From Mycobacterium sp. EPa45 (GTDB lineage Bacteria > Actinomycetota > Actinomycetes > Mycobacteriales > Mycobacteriaceae): DNA of 64,000 bases. Location: assembly GCF_001021385.1 (NCBI RefSeq), contig NZ_CP011773.1, positions 1,178,001 to 1,242,000 of the forward strand, in the 5' to 3' direction. Positions 56,545-64,000 of this stretch are shown one piece after another; positions within the stretch are counted from its first letter, which is position 1; every line of letters begins with the position of its first letter. Made by a program: the position numbers and the translations under genes. The notes below the pieces were generated by a model that ran no database searches, had not been told where the DNA came from, and was given only the letters and a program-made list of their open reading frames with translations.

Positions 56545-57249
56545 GTGACTCGGCTGGTATGTGCCGCTGCTGCGGTATTGGCGCTGGCCGCTCCGGGTGT
56601 TGCCGCCTGTGCGCGCAACAGTGACGGGACAGCGGTCCGGGTCGAGGCGTCGACATCGGCGACCAGCGTCGCGCCCACGTCGGCGTCGCCGACAACCAAG
56701 ATGACCGACGAGCCGGAGTCGTCGCAACCCGGCGTCGTGGAGACCACCAAGGTGCCCGTCCCGCCGAACGCCGTCGTGTGCCGGCCGGAGCAGCCCGGGC
56801 CGACGGTGGTGGCCACCGTCGCCGACCCGGCCGCGCCGCAGATCACGGTGCGGGTGCCGGCCGGCTGGTCGGCCACGCCCGGTGCCGGTGACGTCGGCGC
56901 GTCGTTGTCGGGCCCCGACGACATGGTCGCCAGGGTGACCATCGCGGCGACCCCGCTGGATCCCGCTGCCGCCTTCACCCGCTACGGCGACGAGGTGATG
57001 GCCAAATATCCGATCAGCACGCTGAGCCTGCTGCCGGGCGACTTCTGCGGGTTCAGCGGACAGAGGCTGATGGGCACCTGGGCGCAGGACCCCGGCGAGT
57101 CGATCGAGTACCGCGACCGAATCGCCCACATCTGGACCAATGGCGGCAATTTCCTGGTCGCTGTCCACGTGGAGGCGCCGTCGGAAACGCCCGGCTTCGA
57201 CGAGGCCGCCTCGGTGCTGACCGACAAGTTCACCATCGTCATACCCTGA
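56545..57249 (+). CDS. LpqN/LpqT-like lipoprotein
   Basis: A 234-residue lipoprotein: hydrophobic N-terminus, lipobox VAAC with Cys22, a Thr/Ser/Pro-rich linker to about residue 75, then an LpqN-type domain (ITVRVPAGWSATPGAG, VTIAATPLDPAAAFTRYGDEV, ...FDEAASVLTDKFTI). The domain occurs in many mycobacterial cell-envelope lipoproteins of unclear function. The gene is 21 bp after atsA and 4 bp before the formylglycine enzyme, so the three form one unit; it might act in handling sulfated substrates (inference). Confidence 0.85.
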   Translation: MTRLVCAAAAVLALAAPGVAACARNSDGTAVRVEASTSATSVAPTSASPTTKMTDEPESSQPGVVETTKVPVPPNAVVCRPEQPGPTVVATVADPAAPQITVRVPAGWSATPGAGDVGASLSGPDDMVARVTIAATPLDPAAAFTRYGDEVMAKYPISTLSLLPGDFCGFSGQRLMGTWAQDPGESIEYRDRIAHIWTNGGNFLVAVHVEAPSETPGFDEAASVLTDKFTIVIP

Positions 57250-57253
57250 AGCC

Positions 57254-58132
57254 ATGCTCACCGAGCTCGTCGAGGTGCCCGGCGGGGCGTACCGGATGGG
57301 GTCGACCAGCTTCTATCCCGAAGAGGCGCCGATCCATACGGTGACCGTGGGCCTCTTTGCGATCGAACGACACCCGGTGACGAACGCGCAGTTCGCCGAA
57401 TTCGTCGCCGCCACCGGGCATGTCACCGTCGCCGAGAAGGCGCTCGATCCGGCGCTGTATCCCGGTGTGCCCGAAGCAGATCTGCAGCCGGGTGCACTGG
57501 TGTTCCGGCCGACGCCGGGTCCGGTGAACCTGGCGGACTGGCGGCAGTGGTGGGACTGGGCGCCCGGTGCGAATTGGCGCGCGCCGTTCGGGCCCGGCAG
57601 CGACATCGCCGACAAAGCCGACCATCCCGTCGTGCAGGTGGCGTATCCCGACGCCGCCGCCTACGCGCAGTGGGCCGGCCGCCGGCTGCCGACCGAAGCC
57701 GAGTGGGAGTACGCCGCCCGGGCCGGCAGCACGAGCGCGTACGCGTGGGGTGACGAGCCGACGGTCGGGGGAGCGTTGATGGCCAACACCTGGCAGGGCC
57801 GATTCCCCTACCGCAACGACGGGGCGCTGGGGTGGATCGGCACCTCCCCGGTCGGGACCTTCCCGCCGAACGGGCTCGGCCTGGTCGACATGATCGGCAA
57901 TGTCTGGGAGTGGACGACGACGCGGTTCTCCGCCCATCACGTGGTGAACCAGAAGAATTCGTGCTGCCCACCGCCCGCGGAACCGGATCCGAGCATCAGC
58001 CAGGCACTCAAAGGCGGCTCGCATCTGTGCGCCCCGGAGTACTGCCATCGGTATCGTCCGGCGGCGCGGTCGCCTCAGTCGCAGGACACCTCGACCACCC
58101 ACATCGGCTTCCGCTGCGTGGTGAGCCTGTAG
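57254..58132 (+). CDS. Formylglycine-generating enzyme (sulfatase activator)
   Basis: A 292-residue SUMF1-type enzyme. It oxidises the Cys of the CxPxR motif in sulfatases to formylglycine. The active cysteines are Cys259 and Cys264 in GSHLCAPEYCHRY; they bind copper in characterised FGEs. The fold is marked by LVEVPGGAYRMGS, HPVTNAQF, GRRLPTEAEWEYAARAG, GNVWEWT and the C-terminal HIGFRCV. It matches Rv0712. Being in the same operon as the Cys-type sulfatase, it is almost certainly its activator. The stop lies inside a 60-bp repeat that recurs 1,001 bp downstream. Confidence 0.96.
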   Translation: MLTELVEVPGGAYRMGSTSFYPEEAPIHTVTVGLFAIERHPVTNAQFAEFVAATGHVTVAEKALDPALYPGVPEADLQPGALVFRPTPGPVNLADWRQWWDWAPGANWRAPFGPGSDIADKADHPVVQVAYPDAAAYAQWAGRRLPTEAEWEYAARAGSTSAYAWGDEPTVGGALMANTWQGRFPYRNDGALGWIGTSPVGTFPPNGLGLVDMIGNVWEWTTTRFSAHHVVNQKNSCCPPPAEPDPSISQALKGGSHLCAPEYCHRYRPAARSPQSQDTSTTHIGFRCVVSL

Positions 58133-58182
58133 TTAGCGACGGGGTTACTCGCACTTTCGCGCGGTAACGACAGCCTGGCCGG
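58123..58182 (+). repeat. 60-bp intergenic repeat, copy 1
   Basis: It starts at gagcctgTAG, the stop of the formylglycine enzyme, and ends at acagcctggccgg. It aligns without gaps to 59124-59183 with 44 of 60 bases identical. The best-kept blocks are gagcctgta, gcgac, tactcgc, taac and acagcctgg. Confidence 0.75.
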
Positions 58183-58214
58183 GATCTGTCGGGATCCGCT
58201 GGGAGCATTCCGCC

Positions 58215-59133
58215 ATGAGGAAGCTCATCATCGGCAGTCAGGCGCAGCGGGCGGGCACCGTGACCGAATACGAACTGCGCCGGGAATACGTCCGGATGCA
58301 CCGGGATGTCTATGTGCCCAAAGGGTATTCGCCAGATTTGATCGACGTCATCGATGGGGCGTGGTTGCGTTCTGGCCGAAAAGGCGTGGTCGCAGGGATT
58401 GCCGCGTCTGCGCTGCACGGGGCCGCCTGGGTCGGCGATGACACTCTCGTCGAGCTGATCTGGGACAACACCCGGCCGCCTGAAGGGATCATCGCCCGCG
58501 CCGAGCGCTTGGCTCCCGACGAGGTCACCACCTGCGACTGCATTGCGGTGACCACGGCGGCTCGGACCGCCTACGACCTCGGCCGGCACCTTCCGCGAGG
58601 CGAGGCGCTGATGCGACTCGACGCACTCAAACGGGCGACCGCCTATCTCGACGATGAGGTGCTCGAGCTGACCAGGCGGCACAAAGGTGCGCGGGGCATG
58701 CGCCAGCTGCTCGAATTGCTACCGCTTGTCGACGGCGGTGCGGCCTCGCCACAAGAAACGCGGCTGCGGTTGTTGTACCTCGACGCGGGGTTTCCCCGGC
58801 CGAGCACCCAGATCGCCGTCTTCGAAGGGCAATGGAAAGTCATCCGCAGGCTGGACATGGGCTGGGAGGACCTCAAGGTTGCCTCCGAGTACGACGGCGA
58901 TCAGCACCGGACCGACCGGACGCAGTACGTCCGAGACCAGCGGCTGATGCCCAGGGTTTGCCCGCCTGGGTTGGGAGGTCGTCCGGGTGATCAAGGAGGA
59001 TCGCGATGCGGAGATCCTCGACCGCACATATGTCACCCTCGTCCGACGGGGATGGGACGGTCGATTGCGGTCGTCCCGGCGAAACCGCTGGTGGCGACCG
59101 CCAGCCATACTGGGCGATGCGGCGAGCCTGTAA
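58215..59133 (+). pseudogene. Frameshifted AbiEi/DUF559-type gene
   Basis: It encodes a protein with an N-terminal winged-helix-like segment (SQAQRAGTVTEYELRREYVRMHRDVYV), an AbiEi-like middle (VAGIAASALHGAAWV, AVTTAARTAYDLGRHLP) and a DUF559/Vsr-like nuclease-type C-terminus (WEDLKVASEYDGDQHRTDRTQYVRDQRLM). After about 58955 the frame loses similarity and runs on to 59168. The expected ending GWEVVRVIKEDRDAEILDRTYVTLVRRGWDG continues in the +1 frame and stops at 59133, so one extra base near 58945-58965 breaks the gene. Intact relatives are common multi-copy genes in mycobacteria. Function is uncertain: toxin or nuclease. It is bracketed by two related 60-bp repeats. Confidence 0.8.
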
Positions 59134-59183
59134 GTGGCGACAGCTCTACTCGCGTTTCGTCTCGATAACTACAGCCTGGGCGG
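59124..59183 (+). repeat. 60-bp intergenic repeat, copy 2
   Basis: It starts at gagcctgTAA, the restored-frame stop of the DUF559-type gene, and ends at acagcctgggcgg. It is the partner of 58123-58182 in direct orientation, 1,001 bp downstream. Confidence 0.75.
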
Positions 59184-59218
59184 CAGGGCCAGCGCTGAGC
59201 GCGGTGAGCTGCGCGGAT

Positions 59219-59247
59219 TTGGAGCTTTTCCGCTCGTCACCTAGCAT
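59219..59247 (+). promoter_or_regulatory. Promoter of the spc ribosomal operon
   Basis: TTGGAG at 59219-59224, a 17-bp spacer and TAGCAT at 59242-59247. It would start the rplN operon about 138 bases before the GTG, so L14-L15 expression need not depend on the S10 promoter 13 kb upstream. Confidence 0.6.
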
Positions 59248-59392
59248 GTAGGGGTTGCCTAGGGCAGACCTCGGCCGGCGAATGTCGGCCCCGCGTGCTC
59301 TTGGGTGACAAAGACCGCGCACGACAGGCTCCATCTTGGACTGCCTTTAGGGATTTTGTCGTGCACACAGTTACCAGATCCGAGGAGATCTA

Positions 59393-59761
59393 GTGATTCA
59401 GCAGGAATCGCGGCTCAAGGTCGCCGACAACACGGGTGCCAAGGAGATCTTGTGCATCCGTGTTCTGGGTGGCTCGTCGCGGCGCTACGCCGGCATCGGC
59501 GACGTCATCGTGGCGACCGTCAAGGACGCCATCCCCGGCGGCAACGTCAAGCGTGGTGACGTGGTCAAGGCCGTCGTGGTGCGCACCGTCAAGGAGCGTC
59601 GGCGCGCCGACGGCAGCTACATCAAGTTCGACGAGAACGCTGCCGTCATCATCAAGAACGACAACGACCCGCGAGGCACCCGCATCTTCGGACCGGTCGG
59701 CCGTGAGCTGCGCGAGAAGCGCTTCATGAAGATCGTCTCGCTGGCACCGGAGGTTTTGTAA
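59393..59761 (+). CDS. rplN: 50S ribosomal protein L14
   Basis: A 122-residue L14, part of the intersubunit bridge. [28 protein letters not shown] and [28 protein letters not shown] are diagnostic. GTG start after CGAGGAGATC. It is the first gene of the spc operon, here under its own promoter. Confidence 0.98.
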   Translation: MIQQESRLKVADNTGAKEILCIRVLGGSSRRYAGIGDVIVATVKDAIPGGNVKRGDVVKAVVVRTVKERRRADGSYIKFDENAAVIIKNDNDPRGTRIFGPVGRELREKRFMKIVSLAPEVL

Positions 59762-60079
59762 ATGAAGGTCCACAAGGGCGACACCGTCCTCGTCATCGCC
59801 GGTAAGGACAAGGGTGCCAAGGGCAAGGTCCTGCAGGCCTACCCGACCCGTAACCGCGTCCTCGTCGAGGGCGTCAACCGGATCAAGAAGCACACCGCGC
59901 AGTCAGCCAACGAGCGCGGCGCATCCTCGGGCGGCATCGTCACCCAGGAGGCTCCGATCCACGTCTCCAACGTGATGGTCGTCGACTCCGACGGCAAGCC
60001 GACCCGCGTCGGTGTCCGCCGCGACGAGGAGACGGGCAAGAACGTCCGCATCGCCAAGAGCAACGGCAAGGACCTCTGA
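59762..60079 (+). CDS. rplX: 50S ribosomal protein L24
   Basis: A 105-residue L24, an assembly initiator of the 50[24 protein letters not shown] is its KOW motif. The ATG directly follows the rplN stop. Confidence 0.98.
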   Translation: MKVHKGDTVLVIAGKDKGAKGKVLQAYPTRNRVLVEGVNRIKKHTAQSANERGASSGGIVTQEAPIHVSNVMVVDSDGKPTRVGVRRDEETGKNVRIAKSNGKDL

Positions 60080-60084
60080 GAGAT

Positions 60085-60648
60085 ATGACAACCGCAGAAA
60101 AAGTTCAGCCCCGGCTGAAGGCGCGCTACCGCGAAGAGATCAAGGACGCGCTCAACAAAGAGTTCAACTACGACAACGTCATGCAGATCCCCGGCGTGGT
60201 CAAGGTCATCGTCAACATGGGTGTCGGTGACGCCGCCCGCGACGCGAAGCTGATCAACGGCGCGGTCAACGACCTGGCGCTGATCACCGGCCAGAAGCCG
60301 GAGATCCGCAAGGCCCGCAAGTCGATCGCCCAGTTCAAGCTGCGCGAGGGCATGCCCATCGGCGCGCGGGTGACCCTGCGCGGCGACCGCATGTGGGAAT
60401 TCCTCGACCGGCTGGTGTCGATCGCGCTGCCGCGTATCCGCGACTTCCGCGGCCTGAGCGCCAAGCAGTTCGACGGCCACGGCAACTACACCTTCGGGCT
60501 CGCCGAGCAGTCGGTGTTCCACGAGATCGACGTCGATTCGATCGACCGTCCGCGCGGCATGGACATCACCGTGGTCACCTCGGCGACCAACGACGACGAA
60601 GGTCGGGCGCTGCTGCGCGCGCTGGGCTTCCCCTTCAAGGAGAACTGA
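60085..60648 (+). CDS. rplE: 50S ribosomal protein L5
   Basis: A 187-residue L5 of the central protuberance, binding 5S r[24 protein letters not shown] and [26 protein letters not shown] are conserved. It starts five bases after rplX. Confidence 0.98.
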   Translation: MTTAEKVQPRLKARYREEIKDALNKEFNYDNVMQIPGVVKVIVNMGVGDAARDAKLINGAVNDLALITGQKPEIRKARKSIAQFKLREGMPIGARVTLRGDRMWEFLDRLVSIALPRIRDFRGLSAKQFDGHGNYTFGLAEQSVFHEIDVDSIDRPRGMDITVVTSATNDDEGRALLRALGFPFKEN

Positions 60649-60652
60649 GCAG

Positions 60653-60838
60653 ATGGCAAAGAAGGCACTGGTCAACAAGGCCAACAAGAAGCCGAAGTTC
60701 GCCGTGCGGGCCTACACCCGCTGCAACAGGTGCGGACGCCCGCATGCCGTGTACCGCAAGTTCGGCCTGTGCCGAATCTGCTTGCGTGAGATGGCCCATG
60801 CCGGCGAGCTGCCCGGTGTGCAGAAGTCCAGCTGGTAA
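60653..60838 (+). CDS. rpsZ: 30S ribosomal protein S14, zinc-binding type
   Basis: A 61-residue S14 of the short C+ type: two CxxC pairs, Cys24/Cys27 (CNRC) and Cys40/Cys43 (CRIC), bind zinc. It is the primary, zinc-dependent S14; mycobacteria usually also encode a longer zinc-free S14 elsewhere for zinc limitation (Zur regulon), which is not in this window. It lies four bases after rplE. Confidence 0.97.
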   Translation: MAKKALVNKANKKPKFAVRAYTRCNRCGRPHAVYRKFGLCRICLREMAHAGELPGVQKSSW

Positions 60839-60911
60839 CAGACCCCTACAGAACAGGTGCGCAGCAGGCCCAGCCCGGGAACCGTTGCGAGGAAGGTAGA
60901 CAGGCCCAGTC

Positions 60912-61310
60912 ATGACCATGACGGACCCGATCGCAGACTTTTTGACACGTCTGCGCAACGCCAATTCGGCGTATCACGACGAAGTGACCCTGCCGCACTC
61001 GAAGATCAAGGCCAACATCGCCGAGATCCTCAAGCGCGAGGGGTACATCAGCGATTTCCGGACCGAGGATGCTCGGGTCGGCAAGTCACTTGTTGTCCAG
61101 CTCAAGTACGGCCCCAACCGCGAGCGCAGCCTCGCCGGGCTGCGCCGGGTGTCCAAGCCCGGTCTGCGGGTGTACGCGAAATCCACCAATCTTCCGCGGG
61201 TGCTCGGTGGGCTGGGCGTGGCGATCATCTCCACGTCTTCAGGCCTGCTGACCGACCGGCAGGCAGCCCGATCCGGCGTGGGCGGCGAAGTCCTCGCCTA
61301 CGTGTGGTGA
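60912..61310 (+). CDS. rpsH: 30S ribosomal protein S8
   Basis: A 132-residue S8, a primary 16S rRNA binder. [22 protein letters not shown] and the C-terminal [30 protein letters not shown] are diagnostic. In E. coli S8 represses the spc operon. The 73-bp gap before it is the largest inside this operon. An ATG two codons in (MTDPIADF) is an alternative start. Confidence 0.97.
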   Translation: MTMTDPIADFLTRLRNANSAYHDEVTLPHSKIKANIAEILKREGYISDFRTEDARVGKSLVVQLKYGPNRERSLAGLRRVSKPGLRVYAKSTNLPRVLGGLGVAIISTSSGLLTDRQAARSGVGGEVLAYVW

Positions 61311-61323
61311 GGGAGGCTTAGAC

Positions 61324-61863
61324 ATGTCGCGTATTGGAAAGCAGCCGGTGGCGATTCCCGCCGGTGTAGATGTGACGATCGACGGTCAGAACGTGTCGGT
61401 CAAGGGCCCCAAGGGCACGCTGGAACTGGCGATCGCCGAACCGATCACCGTGTCGCGCAACGACGATGGCGCGATCGTGGTCAGCCGGCCCGACGACGAG
61501 CGGCGCAGCCGTTCGCTGCACGGGCTGTCGCGCACGTTGGTGTCCAACCTGGTGGAAGGCGTGACGCAGGGTTACACCACCAAGATGGAGATCTTCGGCG
61601 TCGGTTACCGCGTGCAGCTCAAGGGCAGCAACCTCGAGTTCGCGCTCGGGTATAGCCATCCCGTGGTCATCGAGGCTCCGGAGGGCATCACCTTTGCGGT
61701 GGAGACGCCCACCAAGTTCTCGATCTCGGGTATCGACAAGCAGAAGGTCGGCCAGATCTCGGCGAACATCCGTCGCCTGCGCCGCCCCGACCCCTACAAG
61801 GGCAAGGGCGTGCGTTACGAGGGTGAGCAGATCCGCCGCAAGGTCGGAAAGACAGGTAAGTAA
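61324..61863 (+). CDS. rplF: 50S ribosomal protein L6
   Basis: A 179-residue L6 near the factor-binding stalk. [31 protein letters not shown] starts it; [27 protein letters not shown] ends it. GAGGGAGGC precedes the ATG. Confidence 0.98.
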   Translation: MSRIGKQPVAIPAGVDVTIDGQNVSVKGPKGTLELAIAEPITVSRNDDGAIVVSRPDDERRSRSLHGLSRTLVSNLVEGVTQGYTTKMEIFGVGYRVQLKGSNLEFALGYSHPVVIEAPEGITFAVETPTKFSISGIDKQKVGQISANIRRLRRPDPYKGKGVRYEGEQIRRKVGKTGK

Positions 61864-61866
61864 GCC

Positions 61867-62274
61867 ATGGCTCAAGCACAGAAGGCAGCCACCGATCGCA
61901 CGCCGGTTGGCACGAGTGTCTCGGCCGCGCGCCGGGTTTCGCGCCTCCGTCGGCACAACCGGCTGCGTAAGAAGGTCGTCGGCACCGCCGAGCGGCCCCG
62001 TCTCGTGGTCAACCGCTCCTCGCGGCACATCCACGTGCAGCTCGTCGACGACGGCACCGGCACCACGATCGCCGCGGCCTCGTCCATCGAGGCTGACGTG
62101 CGTGCGGTCGAGGGCGACAAGAAGGCCCACAGCGTGCGGGTCGGTCAGCTGATCGCCGAGCGCGCCAAGGCCGCCGGCGTCGAGGCTGTGGTGTTCGACC
62201 GCGGTGGCAACACCTACGGCGGCCGCATCGCGGCGCTCGCCGACGCAGCTCGCGAGAACGGACTGAAATTTTAA
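61867..62274 (+). CDS. rplR: 50S ribosomal protein L18
   Basis: A 135-residue L18 binding 5S rRNA. After a short N-terminal extension come [37 protein letters not shown] and [28 protein letters not shown]. It starts three bases after rplF. Confidence 0.98.
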   Translation: MAQAQKAATDRTPVGTSVSAARRVSRLRRHNRLRKKVVGTAERPRLVVNRSSRHIHVQLVDDGTGTTIAAASSIEADVRAVEGDKKAHSVRVGQLIAERAKAAGVEAVVFDRGGNTYGGRIAALADAARENGLKF

Positions 62275-62299
62275 TGACTGCTTATAACGGAAGGACCGC

Positions 62300-63013
62300 A
62301 TGATGGCGGAGCAGACCGCAGCCGGCAGCGCGCCGGATACCGGCGCCCCCTCAGCCGGCACCCGTACCGACACCCAGCGCGGCGGACGTGACGACCGCGG
62401 TGGCCGTGGCCGTCGCGACGATCGTGGCGACCGCGGTGGACGTGGTGGCCGCGACGGCGGCGAGAAGAGCAACTACCTCGAGCGCGTCGTCACGATCAAC
62501 CGAGTCTCCAAGGTGGTCAAGGGTGGTCGGCGCTTCAGCTTCACCGCCCTGGTCATCGTCGGGGACGGCAACGGTCTGGTCGGGGTCGGCTACGGCAAGG
62601 CCAAAGAGGTGCCCGCCGCGATCGCCAAGGGTGTCGAGGAAGCTCGTAAGAACTTCTTCCGCGTCCCGCTGATCGGTGGCACCGTCACCCATCCCGTGCA
62701 GGGCGAGGCCGCGGCCGGTGTCGTGATGCTGCGTCCGGCCAGCCCCGGTACCGGTGTCATCGCCGGTGGCGCGTGCCGCGCCGTGCTGGAATGCGCTGGC
62801 GTGCACGACGTTCTGGCCAAGTCGCTGGGCAGTGACAACGCGATCAACGTGGTTCATGCCACCGTGGCCGCGCTCAAGCTGTTGCAGCGTCCCGAAGAGG
62901 TGGCCGCCCGTCGCGGGCTGCCCATCGAAGACGTTGCGCCGGCCGGCATGCTGCGCGCTCGTCGGGAGAGTGAAGCGCTGGCTGCTGCAGCCGCGCGTGA
63001 AGGAAGCGCATAA
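62300..63013 (+). CDS. rpsE: 30S ribosomal protein S5
   Basis: A 237-residue S5, important for decoding accuracy. A disordered N-terminal extension of about 55 residues is rich in Arg, Asp and Gly ([17 protein letters not shown]). The core follows: [47 protein letters not shown]. The extension is usual in mycobacteria. ATG at 62300 or 62303; GGAAGGA lies just upstream. Confidence 0.97.
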   Translation: MMAEQTAAGSAPDTGAPSAGTRTDTQRGGRDDRGGRGRRDDRGDRGGRGGRDGGEKSNYLERVVTINRVSKVVKGGRRFSFTALVIVGDGNGLVGVGYGKAKEVPAAIAKGVEEARKNFFRVPLIGGTVTHPVQGEAAAGVVMLRPASPGTGVIAGGACRAVLECAGVHDVLAKSLGSDNAINVVHATVAALKLLQRPEEVAARRGLPIEDVAPAGMLRARRESEALAAAAAREGSA

Positions 63014-63015
63014 CC

Positions 63016-63198
63016 ATGGCAGAGCTGAAAATCACCCAGGTGCGTGGCATCGTCGGTACCCGCTGGAATCAGCGTGAGAGCCTGCGGACCCTGGGCCTGA
63101 AGAAGATTCGCCAGTCGGTGGTTCGCGAGGACAACCCGCAGACGCGCGGACTGATCAACGTCGTGCACCACCTCGTTCAGGTTGAGGAAGTCAAATGA
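63016..63198 (+). CDS. rpmD: 50S ribosomal protein L30
   Basis: A 60-residue L30: [55 protein letters not shown]. It starts two bases after the rpsE stop and overlaps rplO by ATGA. Confidence 0.98.
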   Translation: MAELKITQVRGIVGTRWNQRESLRTLGLKKIRQSVVREDNPQTRGLINVVHHLVQVEEVK

Positions 63199-63638
63199 GC
63201 GTCATCAAACTGCACGACCTGAAGCCTGCTCCCGGCTCCAAGACCGCGAAGACTCGCGTCGGTCGCGGTGAGGGCTCCAAGGGCAAGACGGCCGGTCGTG
63301 GCACCAAGGGCACCAAGGCCCGCAAGAACGTGCCGGTGACCTTCGAGGGCGGGCAGATGCCGATCCACATGCGGCTGCCCAAGCTCAAGGGTTTCCGTAA
63401 CCGGTTCCGCACCGAGTACGGCGTCGTCAACGTCGGCGACCTGAACAAGGCCTTCCCGCAGGGCGGCACCGTCGGTGTCGACGAGCTGGTGGCCAACGGC
63501 CTGGTTCGCAAGAACGTGCTCGTCAAGGTTCTCGGCGACGGCAAGCTGACCGTCAAGGTCGACGTGACGGCTCACAAGTTCAGCGGCAGCGCCCGCGAGG
63601 CCATCACCGCCGCTGGTGGTTCCGCCACCGAGCTGTAA
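63195..63638 (+). CDS. rplO: 50S ribosomal protein L15
   Basis: A 147-residue L15, a late assembly protein of the 50[37 protein letters not shown] and [18 protein letters not shown] are diagnostic. It is the last gene of the spc operon here; a perfect terminator follows, so secY is not directly joined as it is in E. coli. Confidence 0.98.
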   Translation: MSVIKLHDLKPAPGSKTAKTRVGRGEGSKGKTAGRGTKGTKARKNVPVTFEGGQMPIHMRLPKLKGFRNRFRTEYGVVNVGDLNKAFPQGGTVGVDELVANGLVRKNVLVKVLGDGKLTVKVDVTAHKFSGSAREAITAAGGSATEL

Positions 63639-63643
63639 GCATC

Positions 63644-63684
63644 CAACGAAAAAGCCCCCGCCGAGCGCGGGGGCTTTTTCGTTG
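63644..63684 (+). terminator. Intrinsic terminator after rplO
   Basis: A perfect 18-bp stem (caacgaaaaagcccccgc) with a 5-base loop, ending in CTTTTTCGTTG. The A-rich and T-rich arms make it work in both directions, so it also serves the convergent C39 peptidase gene, whose stop is six bases beyond. Confidence 0.94.
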
Positions 63685-63690
63685 CAACTC

Positions 63691-64000
63691 CTAGGTGGCG
63701 GGTAATTCAGCGGTGATCAACGAGTAGTCGCTGTAGCGCCATGCCTTCATGAACTCGTCGAGCGGCACCGGGAATCCTTTGCCGTTCTGGAGCGCACTGT
63801 CGTTCAAATAGACGATCTTCTTGCCGGGGTCGACACTGATCACCACGACGGAGTGATCGCTCTTGACTCCCTCAGGACCGGGCTGCTCGCGAGTCTCGTC
63901 AAAGTACGCCCGCGTGTAGGCGTTGTAAATAACATTGCTCGCGACAGAGACGATCACGCCCTGCTTCTGGTTCAACGCTGCGGTCATCGCATCAAGCGCC
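63691..64000 (-). CDS. C39-type cysteine peptidase family protein, 3' part (partial)
   Basis: The C-terminal 102 residues of a protein that continues beyond the right edge. SDHSVVVISVDPGKKIVYLNDSALQNGKGFPVPLDEFMKAWRYSDYSLI is the second half of a Peptidase_C39_2 domain: the His of DHSVVV and the Asn/Asp of YLNDSA are catalytic-type residues; the Cys half lies outside. The frame is open through the edge (ALDAMTAAL), so the Met at 63987 is internal. Such proteins in mycobacteria are often exported and may process or merely bind peptides. It is convergent with the spc operon, sharing the terminator. Confidence 0.83.
   Translation of the reverse strand, partial: ALDAMTAALNQKQGVIVSVASNVIYNAYTRAYFDETREQPGPEGVKSDHSVVVISVDPGKKIVYLNDSALQNGKGFPVPLDEFMKAWRYSDYSLITAELPAT

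Noticed and set aside
54424..57261. 945-codon open frame on the minus strand opposite atsA and the lipoprotein gene
   Set aside because: It mirrors strong plus-strand genes with clear motifs; long antisense frames are expected at this GC content, and its translation is low-complexity Gly/Arg/Val/His.

Overview
The window is a high-GC actinobacterial chromosome segment from a mycobacterium, most likely a fast-growing Mycolicibacterium. The evidence is gene order: rpoC-end-lpqP-fadE8-echA4-paaX-echA5, then rpsL-rpsG-fusA-tuf, a complete mycofactocin cluster, and the S10 and spc ribosomal operons separated by a sulfatase/formylglycine-enzyme block. This follows the Rv0668-Rv0723 backbone of M. 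tuberculosis, with blocks inserted or replaced. Species cannot be fixed from the sequence alone.

Layout. 1-8.4 kb: end of rpoC with a perfect terminator, a RibD-like reductase, endonuclease IV, a lipoprotein esterase, a cupin, and a tightly overlapping fadE8-echA4-paaX-echA5 operon. 8.1-15.2 kb: a small DUF4242-like protein, a large LuxR/AAA regulator, a divergent secreted PGRS-like/GH5 glycosidase, two tandem DUF3060-type secreted proteins and a TetR regulator. 15.2-19.8 kb: the str operon (S12, S7, EF-G, EF-Tu). 19.9-27.8 kb: two membrane proteins, a mycofactocin-type SDR, an ornithine aminotransferase/guanidino-hydrolase pair divergent from an Lrp regulator, a ferredoxin-reductase-type flavoprotein, and an ECF sigma factor with a three-domain VOC protein. 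27.9-35.1 kb: mftR (divergent) and mftABCDEFG, including the 31-residue precursor MftA. 35-43.3 kb: accessory metabolism, comprising an MFS exporter, two TetR regulators, a P450, a lipoprotein carboxylesterase, and an SDR/VOC/DapB-like operon. 43.3-46.5 kb: a gene-poor, lower-GC stretch with a truncated membrane-protein remnant, one large secreted protein carrying GGGTDP repeats, and the S10 promoter/leader. 46.6-51.9 kb: rpsJ to rpsQ. 52-59.2 kb: a BcsB-like secreted protein, arylsulfatase, LpqN-like lipoprotein, formylglycine-generating enzyme, and a frameshifted AbiEi/DUF559-type gene bracketed by two related 60-bp repeats. 59.4-63.7 kb: rplN to rplO with a perfect terminator, then the 3' part of a C39-type peptidase gene.

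How the genes work together. The ribosomal and elongation-factor operons are standard. The mft genes make the redox cofactor mycofactocin; the SDR at 21.3 kb has the extra segment typical of mycofactocin-dependent dehydrogenases, and MftG is the likely route of electrons out of the reduced cofactor. The formylglycine enzyme activates the CxPxR sulfatase encoded two genes upstream. The most unusual items are the PGRS-like/GH5 fusion without a PE domain, the GGGTDP-repeat secreted protein with an unrecognised C-terminal domain, and the repeat-bracketed, frameshifted DUF559-type module lying between the two ribosomal operons.
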